From contig CAMWKC010000105.1 in the NCBI GenBank assembly GCA_947174735.1, positions 1-7,392 of the forward strand: a DNA stretch of 7,392 nucleotides. Reading direction: 5' to 3'. This document shows positions 1-7,138 of this stretch, in pieces. The position numbers and the translations under genes were made by a program. Numbering within the stretch: the stretch's first letter is position 1; each line of letters opens with the position of its first letter. This DNA is from an uncultured Porphyromonadaceae bacterium. GTDB taxonomy: Bacteria > Bacteroidota > Bacteroidia > Bacteroidales > Muribaculaceae. The notes beneath the pieces were generated by a model. It did no database searches, had not been told where the DNA came from, and saw nothing but the letters and a program-made list of their open reading frames with translations.

Positions 1-69
1 TGTAGCTCAGTTGGTTAGAGCGACGGATTGTGGTTCCGTAGGTCGTGGGTTCGAGACCCATCTTTCACC
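1..69 (+). tRNA. tRNA-His (GTG anticodon), 5' end cut off by the window edge
   Basis: Supplies histidine to translation. The D arm (GCTC 5-8 / GAGC 18-21), the anticodon stem (23-27 / 35-39) with loop TTGTGGT and anticodon GTG at 30-32, and the T arm (49-53 region with loop TTCGAGA, 3' strand CCCAT 57-61) all fold cleanly. The 3' acceptor strand is CTTTCAC (62-68), followed by C69 as discriminator base; C73 is characteristic of tRNA-His. CCA is not encoded, since the next bases are CTC. The first base of the window corresponds to tRNA position 6, so about five acceptor bases and the -1 G lie outside. Position 6 (T1) faces T64-region bases as a likely U-U mismatch (6:67), which I cannot judge without the missing end. 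Two terminators follow. Confidence 0.95.
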
Positions 70-100
70 CTCCCTAAGCAAAATGAATTTATGACTGGTG

Positions 101-135
101 CTTCCGGCAGCTGTGACAGCTCCCGGAAGTTTTTT
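101..135 (+). terminator. Rho-independent terminator of the tRNA-His transcript
   Basis: CTTCCGG (101-107) pairs with CCGGAAG (123-129). After a C/C mismatch, the inner stem AGCTG (109-113) pairs with CAGCT (117-121) around a TGA loop. Six T residues follow (130-135). It lies about 30 bases beyond the tRNA end, in the right orientation. The T tract is on the + strand, so the tRNA unit is the main client. Confidence 0.85.
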
Positions 136-157
136 ATTTAAATATGTTTATTTAGTC

Positions 158-191
158 TGCACGGCCTCAACTTGGGGACCGTGCATTTTTT
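158..191 (+). terminator. Second tandem terminator, possibly bidirectional
   Basis: TGCACGG (158-164) pairs with CCGTGCA (179-185). The stem can continue as CCTC (165-168) with GGGG (174-177), one A bulged, around loop AACTT. Six T residues follow (186-191). The orientation backs up the tRNA terminator. The hairpin also starts only 18 bases beyond the stop codon of the convergent M64 gene, so it may help end that transcript too. Read leftward it is followed by an AT-rich stretch (GACTAAATAAACAT), not a clean U tract. Confidence 0.75.
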
Positions 192-202
192 GGTGTCGTT
201 TT

Positions 203-1465
203 TCAGCGTGTATAAAAGTCTATAAGCCGTGTCAGTGCAAGCTGACATGCCGGACAGAAGTGGGTAGCTGTATTGGTTTTCATCCGGCAGTCAGGAGTAG
301 AACGATAAACACCTTTGGCAACGTATGCTCCTCCTTCATATACCCCTGTAGGATTTGTATCTGTCTCCGATATAGTTGTAGGTATCGGTGTATCCGCTTC
401 TATAAGGCTTTCCCATTTATCTTTAAAGTCAGCAAGTGTGGTGACATTTCTTTCCCATGGTTCTACATCAAGAGGATATTCATTTGTATAGACTTCGTTG
501 TCATGGAAGTATTCGTCAGCCAGACCTCCGAAACTGTGGCCGAATTCATGTGTCACTACCGGTCGGAATGCATCGTGGCGCGATGTGGTCAGAGTATAGG
601 AATTATAGATACCCCCTCCTCCGTATTCGGGTGTATTGGCTAAGATTATAATATGTTCGTATGGTATGCCGCGCAAAGCATCGTTAACAGCAAATACATG
701 CGGTGTGGTTAGATAACGGTCAGAATAAAAAGTGCTGAAGTGCGAACCGAAAGCCGAGTCGGTCCATTGTCCGTCTTTAGGCCGGCTTACATCGTTAGTG
801 TCGGTTGTCGAAGCTACGGCAATAAAATTAAAGTTGTCTTTGTTGTCTGCAAAAGGTCGGTGACTAAGTATCGATTCTACGGCTGTAAGAGCATCGGCAT
901 AGAAAAGTTCGAGCTGGTCGTGTGAGTAACCTTCTGCAAGTATAGCCACATCAATAGCTTTATCCGGTGTATTGCCTTGATGCAGGTAGCGGTAGGGCGG
1001 AAGAACATAAGTTGTTCGGTCAATGAGTATATCGTTCGGGTTGACAGAGTGTGAAAGCGTTACTGTGGGTTTACGATATGGATCTGTAAGCGTAAGAGTA
1101 ATGTTAACAGTCTCTTTAGGCATAGGTACAAGTACAGTGTGTTCAAATGCTCGTGGTACAGAGGCTGCTTCATCAGTGTCAAGCCATTCGTTGAACAGGG
1201 AACAGAATGAGGTGCGATATAGTGTATCACCGGTTTCGGCTGAGGTCATGGTAAGTTGTCCGCGTCCTTCGAGCGGTAATTCGGTAAGGCGGTGGCGTCG
1301 GCCTGCCCATACGGAATCAGTTTTCATGCCGGCTAAGAATATATGCTGTGCTGACTTGTCGCCACATAACTGATAATCTATACGTAGTGTGCGGTCGACA
1401 AAGTTATCGTCAAATGCTGGAGTAGAAGCTGCTGCAGCTATTAACAGGGCGAAAATTGGTATCAT
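203..1465 (-). CDS. Secreted M64-family zinc metallopeptidase (IgA peptidase M64)
   Basis: 420 aa. The zinc-binding core is HEFGHSFGGLADEY at residues 306-319: His306 and His310 are ligands and Glu307 is the catalytic base. The GLADEY extension is the hallmark of family M64, and Asp317 or Glu318 is a candidate third ligand (my inference). Residues about 20-140 fit the beta-rich M64 N-terminal domain, and about 150-420 fit the catalytic domain. A C-terminal block has YRSTPDCRM (387-395) and FCPAC (403-407), with three conserved-looking Cys. The N-terminus (MIPIFALLIAAAAST) is a short signal peptide with no Lys or Arg. The ATG is the most upstream choice because an in-frame TAA lies two codons before it. 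Founding members cleave IgA, but most Bacteroides members have no known substrate, so 'IgA protease' is a family label only. The gene stands alone, converging on tRNA-His and diverging from the Spy-like gene. Confidence 0.93.
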   Translation of the reverse strand: MIPIFALLIAAAASTPAFDDNFVDRTLRIDYQLCGDKSAQHIFLAGMKTDSVWAGRRHRLTELPLEGRGQLTMTSAETGDTLYRTSFCSLFNEWLDTDEAASVPRAFEHTVLVPMPKETVNITLTLTDPYRKPTVTLSHSVNPNDILIDRTTYVLPPYRYLHQGNTPDKAIDVAILAEGYSHDQLELFYADALTAVESILSHRPFADNKDNFNFIAVASTTDTNDVSRPKDGQWTDSAFGSHFSTFYSDRYLTTPHVFAVNDALRGIPYEHIIILANTPEYGGGGIYNSYTLTTSRHDAFRPVVTHEFGHSFGGLADEYFHDNEVYTNEYPLDVEPWERNVTTLADFKDKWESLIEADTPIPTTISETDTNPTGVYEGGAYVAKGVYRSTPDCRMKTNTATHFCPACQLALTRLIDFYTR

Positions 1466-1536
1466 TGTTTATTGGCTGTTGTAAGATTTCGTGGTAAGAT
1501 ATTAAAGTTACATGTAGGAAAGAGTAATTACAGACG

Positions 1537-1568
1537 CAAATATAGTTTTTTCTTACATAGTGACCAAA
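1537..1568 (-). promoter_or_regulatory. Bacteroidetes housekeeping promoter of the M64 gene
   Basis: Read on the - strand, TTTG (1568-1565) is followed by exactly 20 bases and then TATATTTG (1544-1537). This matches the Bacteroidetes primary sigma consensus TTTG-N19/21-TAnnTTTG at every fixed base. Transcription would start near 1530-1533, giving a leader of about 65 bases before the ATG at 1465. There is no Shine-Dalgarno sequence, as expected in this phylum. Confidence 0.8.
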
Positions 1569-1892
1569 TGACTTAATTAAAAGAATATGTTAATATTATG
1601 TTAAGACTTAAATAGGTAATAGGGTGTTCTTATGTGTGTAATTGTCCTATTATCAGCTTGTAAACAATATAAAGAATAAAAATTAGGTAATTATGAGAAT
1701 TGTTAAGTGATGTTATATCGAAAAAACGGGTTAAACTTTCGTTCGCTACAGGAGTCAATATGTCGTATCAAGTGCAAAGGCGCTGACAACTGCTAAGATA
1801 AGTTGACCAAAGCGTGTCAGTAAATTTTGTGATTGCTAATTGTGATTGCATATTGTATATTTAGTAATAAAGAAATAAAAACGTACACAGAC
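1569..1892. other. AT-rich divergent intergenic region, control region of the Spy-like gene
   Basis: About 320 bases between the M64 promoter and the next start codon. I find no convincing small ORF and no exact TAnnTTTG element on the + strand. The nearest is TAAATTTTG at 1821-1829, which has one spacer base too many. A weak stem TAATAGG (1617-1623) / CCTATTA (1646-1652) with a long loop is visible. The + strand promoter for the 1893 gene must lie here but cannot be placed. The poor match to the housekeeping consensus would suit an alternative sigma factor, which is inference. Confidence 0.5.
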
Positions 1893-2486
1893 ATGAAAAA
1901 GATGATTTTTGGTATGGCTTTCGTAGCTGCAACTATATTCGCAACCGCAACCGCTAACGCCGCTCCCATGCGTGCTGCTGATGACACCAAGACTGAACAG
2001 TGCTGCAAAGAAAATAAGCATTGCGACCGTAAGGACAAGGATGGTAAAGAAAGAAAAGGTCACGGTCACCATGCCGGCAAGAAAGAGCATGGCCAGAAAC
2101 CTGACATGTTTGCCGGTATCACACTGACTGCTGAGCAGCAGACTAAAATAGATGCTCTGCGTAGCGATATGAAGGCTCGTAAGAAAGCCGCAAAGGAAGC
2201 TACAAAGGCTGCTGAAAAGGCACGTACTGAGGAAGGAAAAGCTAAGATGCAGGCCGAGCGTAAGGCTGCTATGGAGAAGTTTGACAGCGAAGTGAAGCAG
2301 ATTCTTACTCCCGAGCAGTACAAGATATTTGAGCAGAACCGCGAAGCTGCCAAGGCTAAAATGAAATCGCGTATGGAGAAAATGCAGACGGCCAAACTCA
2401 TGAAGAAGCCGATGCGTGATGGCGAAAATCAGATTAAGCTTCCCGTTAATCCCAAGGCTATCTATCCTAAGACCGCTAATTCATAA
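1893..2486 (+). CDS. Periplasmic Spy/CpxP-like (LTXXQ) helical protein with Cys/His-rich head
   Basis: 197 aa. The start ATG at 1893 is chosen because it begins a clear signal peptide (MKKMIFGMAFVAATIFATAT, cleavage likely after ANA at 23). The open frame extends upstream only through a TTG at 1833 that encodes an unrelated lead. The mature protein has a polar head with CC (37-38), H43, C44, H57, H59, H60 and H66, a possible metal-binding patch. A long Lys/Ala/Glu-rich helical region follows, with two LTxEQ motifs: LTAEQ (78-82) and LTPEQ (138-142). Paired LTxxQ motifs typify Spy/CpxP periplasmic chaperones and related Bacteroidetes helical proteins. A chaperone or metal-stress role is therefore inferred, not shown. 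The tail (about 180-197) is Pro/Asn-rich and unstructured. Single-gene unit with its own terminator at 2529-2582. Alternative: a Bacteroidetes-specific DUF sharing only the helical signature. Confidence 0.82.
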   Translation: MKKMIFGMAFVAATIFATATANAAPMRAADDTKTEQCCKENKHCDRKDKDGKERKGHGHHAGKKEHGQKPDMFAGITLTAEQQTKIDALRSDMKARKKAAKEATKAAEKARTEEGKAKMQAERKAAMEKFDSEVKQILTPEQYKIFEQNREAAKAKMKSRMEKMQTAKLMKKPMRDGENQIKLPVNPKAIYPKTANS

Positions 2487-2528
2487 ACCGGAAGAATAAT
2501 ATTCCCTCTCAACATTATAATTTCACTG

Positions 2529-2582
2529 ACCAAATGATAAAGTCCTGCAGCGGAATTCCGCTGCAGGACTTTATTATTTGGT
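2529..2582. terminator. Long near-perfect inverted repeat, bidirectional terminator
   Basis: A 54-base palindrome: 27 paired positions per arm, with only G2536/T2575 not complementary (a G-U pair in the + RNA). The centre is GCGGAATTCCGC, so the hairpin tip is AATT. The core AAAGTCCTGCAG (2539-2550) mirrors CTGCAGGACTTT (2561-2572), and the right flank is T-rich (TTTATTATTT). It lies 42 bases after the Spy-like stop and about 190 bases after the stop of the convergent LRR gene. It probably ends transcription from both sides, with the + direction better supported. Confidence 0.85.
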
Positions 2583-2771
2583 ACAAAGTTCTATTTAAAT
2601 CCTTTCTTTTGTGACTTAATCATCACGAGAAATCAAATAAAAATCACTTTAATTCCAATTCGTACAAAAGGTAACATTAAGCCTCAGTCATCAATGACTA
2701 ATGAAAAATTAAACTTGATGAAGATCCTATTGTGGTAATAGAAGATATAACATAAGATCTATTCACTCAGA

Positions 2772-5030
2772 TTACAGGATAACTTTCGTAGTTTTACCAT
2801 TTTCTTTCTTAATGAAAATACCCTTCTCAGGATTGGAAACACGTTGACCGTTTAGATCATACCATACCGATGCGTTATTATATGAATGGCTATCAATTTC
2901 TATGGCGTCTATTCCGACAGGTTCCATCTCAACTATATCGAACTCACCCCATAATTCGTGATCTGAATATGCTTCCCATGCTCCATCCGGTACGCATAAT
3001 TCAATATAAGCTGGTACAAGATCATAAAAAGTTTCATATTGAATGACAGGTGGATTCGGATTGAAACAAGTTATTCGTTCCAATGAATAACATCCGGAAA
3101 ATGCTAAATCTCCAATGGCTACTACAGATTCAGGTATTGTAATAGATGATAGTCCTAACTGGTTTGCAAAAGCAGCATAACATATATATTTTGTACCCTC
3201 TTTGATTTCAGGAGTCATGTCTTTAGTTATACTTCCCTTATAGGTATAAGCTAAATCATTTATATATATAATCCCGTCAGACTGAGCATTATACCATCCT
3301 GTATTGAAGAAACTTAAATAACCCAGATATTGCAAAGAAGCTGGTGTATTAAATGTTTCTAATGCCTCACAATTAGCAAAAGCATAGTCGCCGATGTATT
3401 CTATTTCTGACGGTAATTCAATAGTGGGTAACGCAGTGCAAGAATAAAATAAATTGACCGGAATTATCGTCATATCGGGATGTAGACGAACATCGGTAAG
3501 TGATGAGCACATGGCAAATGCTGCATCGCCCAGTTGCTTGCATTTTGTGGTTTCTAAATTTACACTAATTAATTTAGAACAATAGCAAAATGCATTGCCA
3601 CCGATTTCTTCAAGATTATCGTTAAAGTTTACTGTTGTTAATTCAGAGCAGTTAAGAAAAGCCTTTTCACCGATTGATTTGAGACTTTCCGGAAAATTTA
3701 CCGTAAATATAGAACTACACTGTGAAAACGCTTCGTTGGCGATTGATTTAGTGCCTTCATTAAGTGTCATAACGTAATTTTCAGGCATTGTACCGTTATA
3801 GCTATAAGCAATATTTGCTATATATACTATACCCTCAGGCTGATTATCTAACCAAGCTGTCGCGTTGAATGCTTGTGTGCCTATTGAAGTTATATTATCA
3901 GGATTTTGAAAAGTAATTTCATTTAAAGCACTGCATCCTTTGAAAGCATAGTCACCAATTTTAGTTATTTTCTGTGGTATAACAATAGATGTCAGGGCGC
4001 TACAGGTATTAAATGAGGATCTTGATATTTCAGTTAAACCATCAGGTATCTGAATAGCAGTTAGAGCAGTACACCCAAAAAAAGCCTCATCATAGATTGC
4101 TATAAGATTATTAGGAAGAACAATTGAGGTAAGTGCGGTACATCCTTTAAATGCCTCTTCAAAAATTTCAACAACTGATGATGACAATTCAACTGAAGTA
4201 AGTGATGAGTCATTTTTAAAAGCACTTCTCGGAATAATGGAGTAGTCACCTTTAAGTGATAAAGTTTTCAGACTCGTACAGTTTGAAAAAGCATAGGTAC
4301 CGATAGAGGATATATTACCCAAGATGTCAAGAGTCTCGAGATTAGAGCAACTGTTGAAACAAGAAAATGGGATTTCAGTCACACCTTCAGGAATAGTCAA
4401 CTGTTGTAATGATTTACAGCTATGTAAAGCAAAGTCCTCTATATGCCGAAGACTCTGAGGAAGTTCAAGAGACTCAAGAGCAGTACACCCATAGAATGTT
4501 CCTTCAAAAATATCGGTCAGTTCATTCGGGAGGATAATATTTTTGAGACTAGGACACAGGTAAAAAGCATACTGTTCAATGACTTTTACGGAATTTGGTA
4601 TACTTATTTCAGTAAGGTTATAACAACCTGCAAAAGAAGTCTGTCCGATAGTTGTTACAGTGTTCGGAATTGAAATCTGGGTAATTTCAGAACTATCGAA
4701 TGCACAGAACCCAATTTCAGTAACTGTGTACTCTTGATCATCATACGTAAAAGTCGAAGGAATATCAGCTGTTTGTAACCCAACGTAGTTATCCATGATG
4801 CCATATTCAGAATATGTACCTGAATAGGTAACAGATGCAGTAAGTGTGGTCGAGTTAATTTCATAAGTGAAATCTCCAACTTTTACTTTTTCAAGGTCAG
4901 CTACTGTTGTGGGAATACGTCTGACAACATCGTTAGTTGTCAATGTTAGCTCTTCTGGAGGTATTTGGTATGCTTTTGAATTGGTACAAAGCAACCCCGC
5001 TAAAGAGACTAAACATAAAAATCTTTTCAT
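2772..5030 (-). CDS. BspA-like leucine-rich-repeat (LRR_5) secreted or surface protein
   Basis: 752 aa from the ATG at 5030, preferred because it opens a signal peptide (MKRFLCLVSLAGLLCTNSKA); an in-frame ATG at 5057 would add nine residues ahead of it. Residues about 101-656 hold roughly 22 repeats of 23 residues with the BspA/Treponema pattern 'sLtsIg.yAFsgCtaLtsI.lP'. Two irregular inserts, at about 392-427 and 578-613, share the pattern 'W...Q.[ED]GI[VI]YI.[ND][IL]AY.Y.G...EGTK' and break the solenoid. A non-repeat stretch (about 657-700, FNPNPPVI...VPDGAWEAY) caps it. The C-terminus (about 721-752, WYDLNGQRVSNPEKGIFI) resembles the short Bacteroidetes C-terminal domain related to type IX sorting tails. 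Family members bind host matrix proteins or other bacteria; the partner here is unknown. No clear lipobox: the Cys at 15 is preceded by GLL. Downstream of, and probably controlled by, the TPR regulator at 5249. Confidence 0.92.
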   Translation of the reverse strand: MKRFLCLVSLAGLLCTNSKAYQIPPEELTLTTNDVVRRIPTTVADLEKVKVGDFTYEINSTTLTASVTYSGTYSEYGIMDNYVGLQTADIPSTFTYDDQEYTVTEIGFCAFDSSEITQISIPNTVTTIGQTSFAGCYNLTEISIPNSVKVIEQYAFYLCPSLKNIILPNELTDIFEGTFYGCTALESLELPQSLRHIEDFALHSCKSLQQLTIPEGVTEIPFSCFNSCSNLETLDILGNISSIGTYAFSNCTSLKTLSLKGDYSIIPRSAFKNDSSLTSVELSSSVVEIFEEAFKGCTALTSIVLPNNLIAIYDEAFFGCTALTAIQIPDGLTEISRSSFNTCSALTSIVIPQKITKIGDYAFKGCSALNEITFQNPDNITSIGTQAFNATAWLDNQPEGIVYIANIAYSYNGTMPENYVMTLNEGTKSIANEAFSQCSSIFTVNFPESLKSIGEKAFLNCSELTTVNFNDNLEEIGGNAFCYCSKLISVNLETTKCKQLGDAAFAMCSSLTDVRLHPDMTIIPVNLFYSCTALPTIELPSEIEYIGDYAFANCEALETFNTPASLQYLGYLSFFNTGWYNAQSDGIIYINDLAYTYKGSITKDMTPEIKEGTKYICYAAFANQLGLSSITIPESVVAIGDLAFSGCYSLERITCFNPNPPVIQYETFYDLVPAYIELCVPDGAWEAYSDHELWGEFDIVEMEPVGIDAIEIDSHSYNNASVWYDLNGQRVSNPEKGIFIKKENGKTTKVIL

Positions 5031-5114
5031 GTTAAGTATGCTTAAAAGGTTGAACAATTAGGCTTAACAGTTGCTCTATTATTTTGAGGGAAGAGCAGAA
5101 GTAAAACCTTTGTG

Positions 5115-5122
5115 CAAAATTA
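5115..5122 (-). promoter_or_regulatory. Candidate -7 promoter element of the LRR gene
   Basis: TAATTTTG on the - strand matches TAnnTTTG exactly and would start transcription near 5110, giving a leader of about 80 bases. No TTTG occurs 19-21 bases upstream, so the -33 element is missing. A promoter lacking it often depends on an activator, which fits the direct repeats just upstream. Confidence 0.5.
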
Positions 5123-5159
5123 TGGAAACTATGGTTGGTAAATCTATTTATTTGGTTAT

Positions 5160-5196
5160 AAAAAGTTGGACAATACTCGGTAAAAAAGTGGACAAT
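5160..5196. repeat. Two direct repeats, candidate regulator-binding site before the LRR gene
   Basis: TGGACAAT occurs at 5167-5174 and again at 5189-5196, a 22-base period (about two helical turns). Each copy is preceded by an A-rich AAAAGT run. On the LRR gene's strand the copies read ATTGTCCA followed by (A)CTTTTT. Relative to a start near 5110 they centre at about -60 and -82, usual for an activator dimer. The bound protein is unknown; the adjacent HTH regulator is the first candidate. Confidence 0.5.
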
Positions 5197-5248
5197 TTAG
5201 CTAAAGAACTTTATATTAAGAATATAGATAGAGATAAGTAATAAGGAA

Positions 5249-6877
5249 TTAATACTTAGAAATTGTCAGAAGATAGGCATAGAGGTCGGTTGTTGACTCT
5301 AATCCCATTTTAGCACATATACGTTGTTTACGCTTTGTTGAAGCAGGGAGTGAGATATTAAGCAGAGTGGCTATCTCACTTACTGATAGCTGAAGAAAGA
5401 CTAAAGAAATATACCTTAGATCATTCTGATTAAGGGAAGGATGTTTATCCAACAGTTTAGCAAATAGTTCAGGATTAGTCTGACGAGTATGTTTTAGGAA
5501 ACTGTCCATATTATCTGAATCATCACTTATACTCTTCATCTTTGCTAGGAACATTTTGTTAGAAGTTACATCGCCTTTAGTTGAAAGGTAGTCAGTCACC
5601 TCTTTCATCAGGTGATCACGAGAAGCAAGTGAAAGTTCATGACATTTGAGTTGCTCTATATATTCATCAACTTTATTTTTAAGTTCAGAATGTTCTTGTT
5701 GAGTTTTATTAAGTTCTTCCTGCATTTTCATTAATTCAAGTTCTGCAGAGAGTTTTTCCATCTTGCGTTTTCTGTTAAGGAAGACATAGGCTATTATTAG
5801 CGCCAATATCGACGAAAGACCTATCAATAGCCATATTTTAATATTCAGTGTGGTTATTTTTGCTTCCTCTTCTTTTTTCAACAGACTGAATCGAAGATTG
5901 CTGTTGCGATGGTATGAACTCTGGCTAAAAGAATAAATAGAATCCATCATCATAAGAGCAGAGTCCCGATAAGCAATTGCTTCCTTATACCCTCCGGTAT
6001 TTTCATAAACTTTGCTATAATCTAAATATAATAAGTGGCGACAGAGGGGATCAGAAAAAATATTGGCTTTATTCAGATAGTCTAAAGCAACTTTACGGTT
6101 ACCTTTATTCGCTTCTATTAAGGCAAGTTTACGCAGTACTTCAGTATGTAAAGAAGTATTGTTTGATGTGAGCAAAAGTAAGGAGTCGTATATAGTTATA
6201 GCTTTATCTACTTCACCTCTAGAGTACAGTATAGATGCTTGCATATTACGCAGGGCACGGTAGGTATCAGTTTTTTGAGATAACTTTGGATTATTGAGCA
6301 CGCTATCAATTAAACACAAGGCCTTAAAGGGATTGCCTAAAGATATTTCAATTGATGCAATATTACGTGAAGCTATGGCCACCATGGAGGAATCATTTAG
6401 ATTTGTAGCAATATGCAGAAGTTGTTGAAAGATACTTAAAGCTCTCTTGTTATCACCTTTCATATTAATGATTACTCCTTTATTATTAAGGGCTTCCATC
6501 ATTAATAGGCTATCATTATCTTTTTGGGCAAGTGCGTGGATTTCTTCGGTAATCTGCATAGCTTCTTCAAAATCGTCTATATATGCATATAGAATTGCAA
6601 GTAAATTTAAGCATCTTTTGTATTCCTCTTTGAATCCATATCGGTGGGCATCTTCTCTGGCTTTAGAAAGAATATCAAAAGATGCAAGTATATTTTTGGC
6701 CTCCTGTGCCTTATCAGCTGAATCTATTAGATTTTTTACTTCTGCGAGTTTGTGATCTTTGTAACTCCACCCTTTTCCGCACCCACCAAAGCAGGTACAG
6801 GCAATAAGAACTAAGGATAAAATCATGTAAGGAAGAAATCTATACTTATTGGATGAGGATAGGTTCATTAAACTCAT
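5249..6877 (-). CDS. Membrane-anchored TPR / coiled-coil / LuxR-type HTH transcriptional regulator
   Basis: 542 aa from the ATG at 6877. An in-frame ATG at 6868 is nearly as good. One at 6934 lies upstream of the likely -7 box (6912-6919) and is disfavoured. An N-terminal hydrophobic segment (about 15-33) ends in CFGGC, a possible lipobox with Cys33. Residues about 80-310 form helical TPR-like repeats (for example the 'GDNKRALSIFQQLL' and 'GEVDKAITIYDSLL' units). A transmembrane helix at about 348-367 (IWLLIGLSSILALIIAYVFL) is followed by KRK and a coiled coil (about 369-420). The end (about 481-542; SLNQNDLRYISLVFLQLSVS, then EIATLLNIS) is the Bacteroidetes LuxR-like HTH, usually 'LTPNELRLCALIRLNLSTKEIA'. 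Predicted topology: periplasmic TPR sensor, cytoplasmic DNA-binding end. This makes it a one-piece regulator with no receiver or kinase domain. It is transcribed in the same direction as the LRR gene, 218 bases upstream. Ligand and targets are unknown. Confidence 0.88.
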   Translation of the reverse strand: MSLMNLSSSNKYRFLPYMILSLVLIACTCFGGCGKGWSYKDHKLAEVKNLIDSADKAQEAKNILASFDILSKAREDAHRYGFKEEYKRCLNLLAILYAYIDDFEEAMQITEEIHALAQKDNDSLLMMEALNNKGVIINMKGDNKRALSIFQQLLHIATNLNDSSMVAIASRNIASIEISLGNPFKALCLIDSVLNNPKLSQKTDTYRALRNMQASILYSRGEVDKAITIYDSLLLLTSNNTSLHTEVLRKLALIEANKGNRKVALDYLNKANIFSDPLCRHLLYLDYSKVYENTGGYKEAIAYRDSALMMMDSIYSFSQSSYHRNSNLRFSLLKKEEEAKITTLNIKIWLLIGLSSILALIIAYVFLNRKRKMEKLSAELELMKMQEELNKTQQEHSELKNKVDEYIEQLKCHELSLASRDHLMKEVTDYLSTKGDVTSNKMFLAKMKSISDDSDNMDSFLKHTRQTNPELFAKLLDKHPSLNQNDLRYISLVFLQLSVSEIATLLNISLPASTKRKQRICAKMGLESTTDLYAYLLTISKY

Positions 6878-6911
6878 AGAAAGATTGCGATTGGAATGAA
6901 GAATTGTAGTG

Positions 6912-6919
6912 CAAAAATA
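6912..6919 (-). promoter_or_regulatory. Candidate -7 promoter element of the TPR regulator gene
   Basis: TATTTTTG on the - strand matches TAnnTTTG. Initiation near 6905-6908 would leave a leader of about 30 bases to the ATG at 6877. The upstream TTTG is absent at the ideal spacing; TTTC occurs 17 bases upstream. It supports a start downstream of the 6934 ATG. Confidence 0.45.
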
Positions 6920-7035
6920 CAAAATATTTTCCATTTGAAATTAATTTAATGAAGTTGTTTAAACTTGTTTCGAGATATTAATAAAACAGTTAAAATATTA
7001 ATATACAGCGTATTATATAAAATGGCTGCCATACT

Positions 7036-7137
7036 ATGATATATCGTATCAAAGCCAGAATACGAATAATCATTTTGACCCTTGTACTTTTCATTTCAGG
7101 GATAATCATGTCCTGTAACTTGGTGCTGTATAAATAA
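7036..7137 (+). CDS. Candidate small membrane or lipoprotein-like peptide (33 aa)
   Basis: Unrecognised. ATG at 7036, TAA at 7135-7137. The peptide has a strongly basic start (MIYRIKARIR, residues 1-10), one hydrophobic segment (about 11-25, IIILTLVLFISGIIM), then Ser-Cys (26-27) and a six-residue tail. This is the layout of a miniature signal peptide or lipoprotein (IMSC is an imperfect lipobox) or of a single-pass small membrane protein. Tiny Bacteroidales proteins with a basic start, one helix and a terminal SC are known (the 'smalltalk' type), but I do not see that family's Trp-Lys motif. Support for a gene: a terminator begins two bases after the stop, and no other + strand gene explains it. 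A five-codon frame, ATG at 7022 (MAAIL), ends in a TGA that overlaps this ATG (ATGA), which allows translational coupling. No clear promoter is seen. It could instead be a chance frame inside a small RNA. Confidence 0.45.
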   Translation: MIYRIKARIRIIILTLVLFISGIIMSCNLVLYK

Positions 7138-7138
7138 C

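Noticed and set aside
1641..1649. ATTGTCCTA as a third copy of the 5167-5196 repeat
   Set aside because: Only seven bases match, it is a single copy, and the CTTTTT extension is missing.
1833..1892. Upstream extension of the Spy-like gene from a TTG codon
   Set aside because: The signal peptide begins at the ATG at 1893; the extension would place 20 unrelated residues before it.
1561..2537. The 11-mer TGACCAAATGA shared by the M64 promoter (1561-1571) and the terminator arm (2527-2537)
   Set aside because: Several 11-base matches are expected by chance in a window this size; no further similarity flanks it.
2686..2699. AGTCATCAATGACT hairpin after the LRR gene as its terminator
   Set aside because: The stem is short (six pairs) and AT-rich, and no T tract follows on the - strand.
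5122..5241. A 39-codon + strand ORF (METMVGKSIY...) between the LRR and TPR genes
   Set aside because: It overlaps the LRR promoter element and direct repeats, lacks a terminator or signal peptide, and a frame this long is expected by chance in AT-rich DNA.
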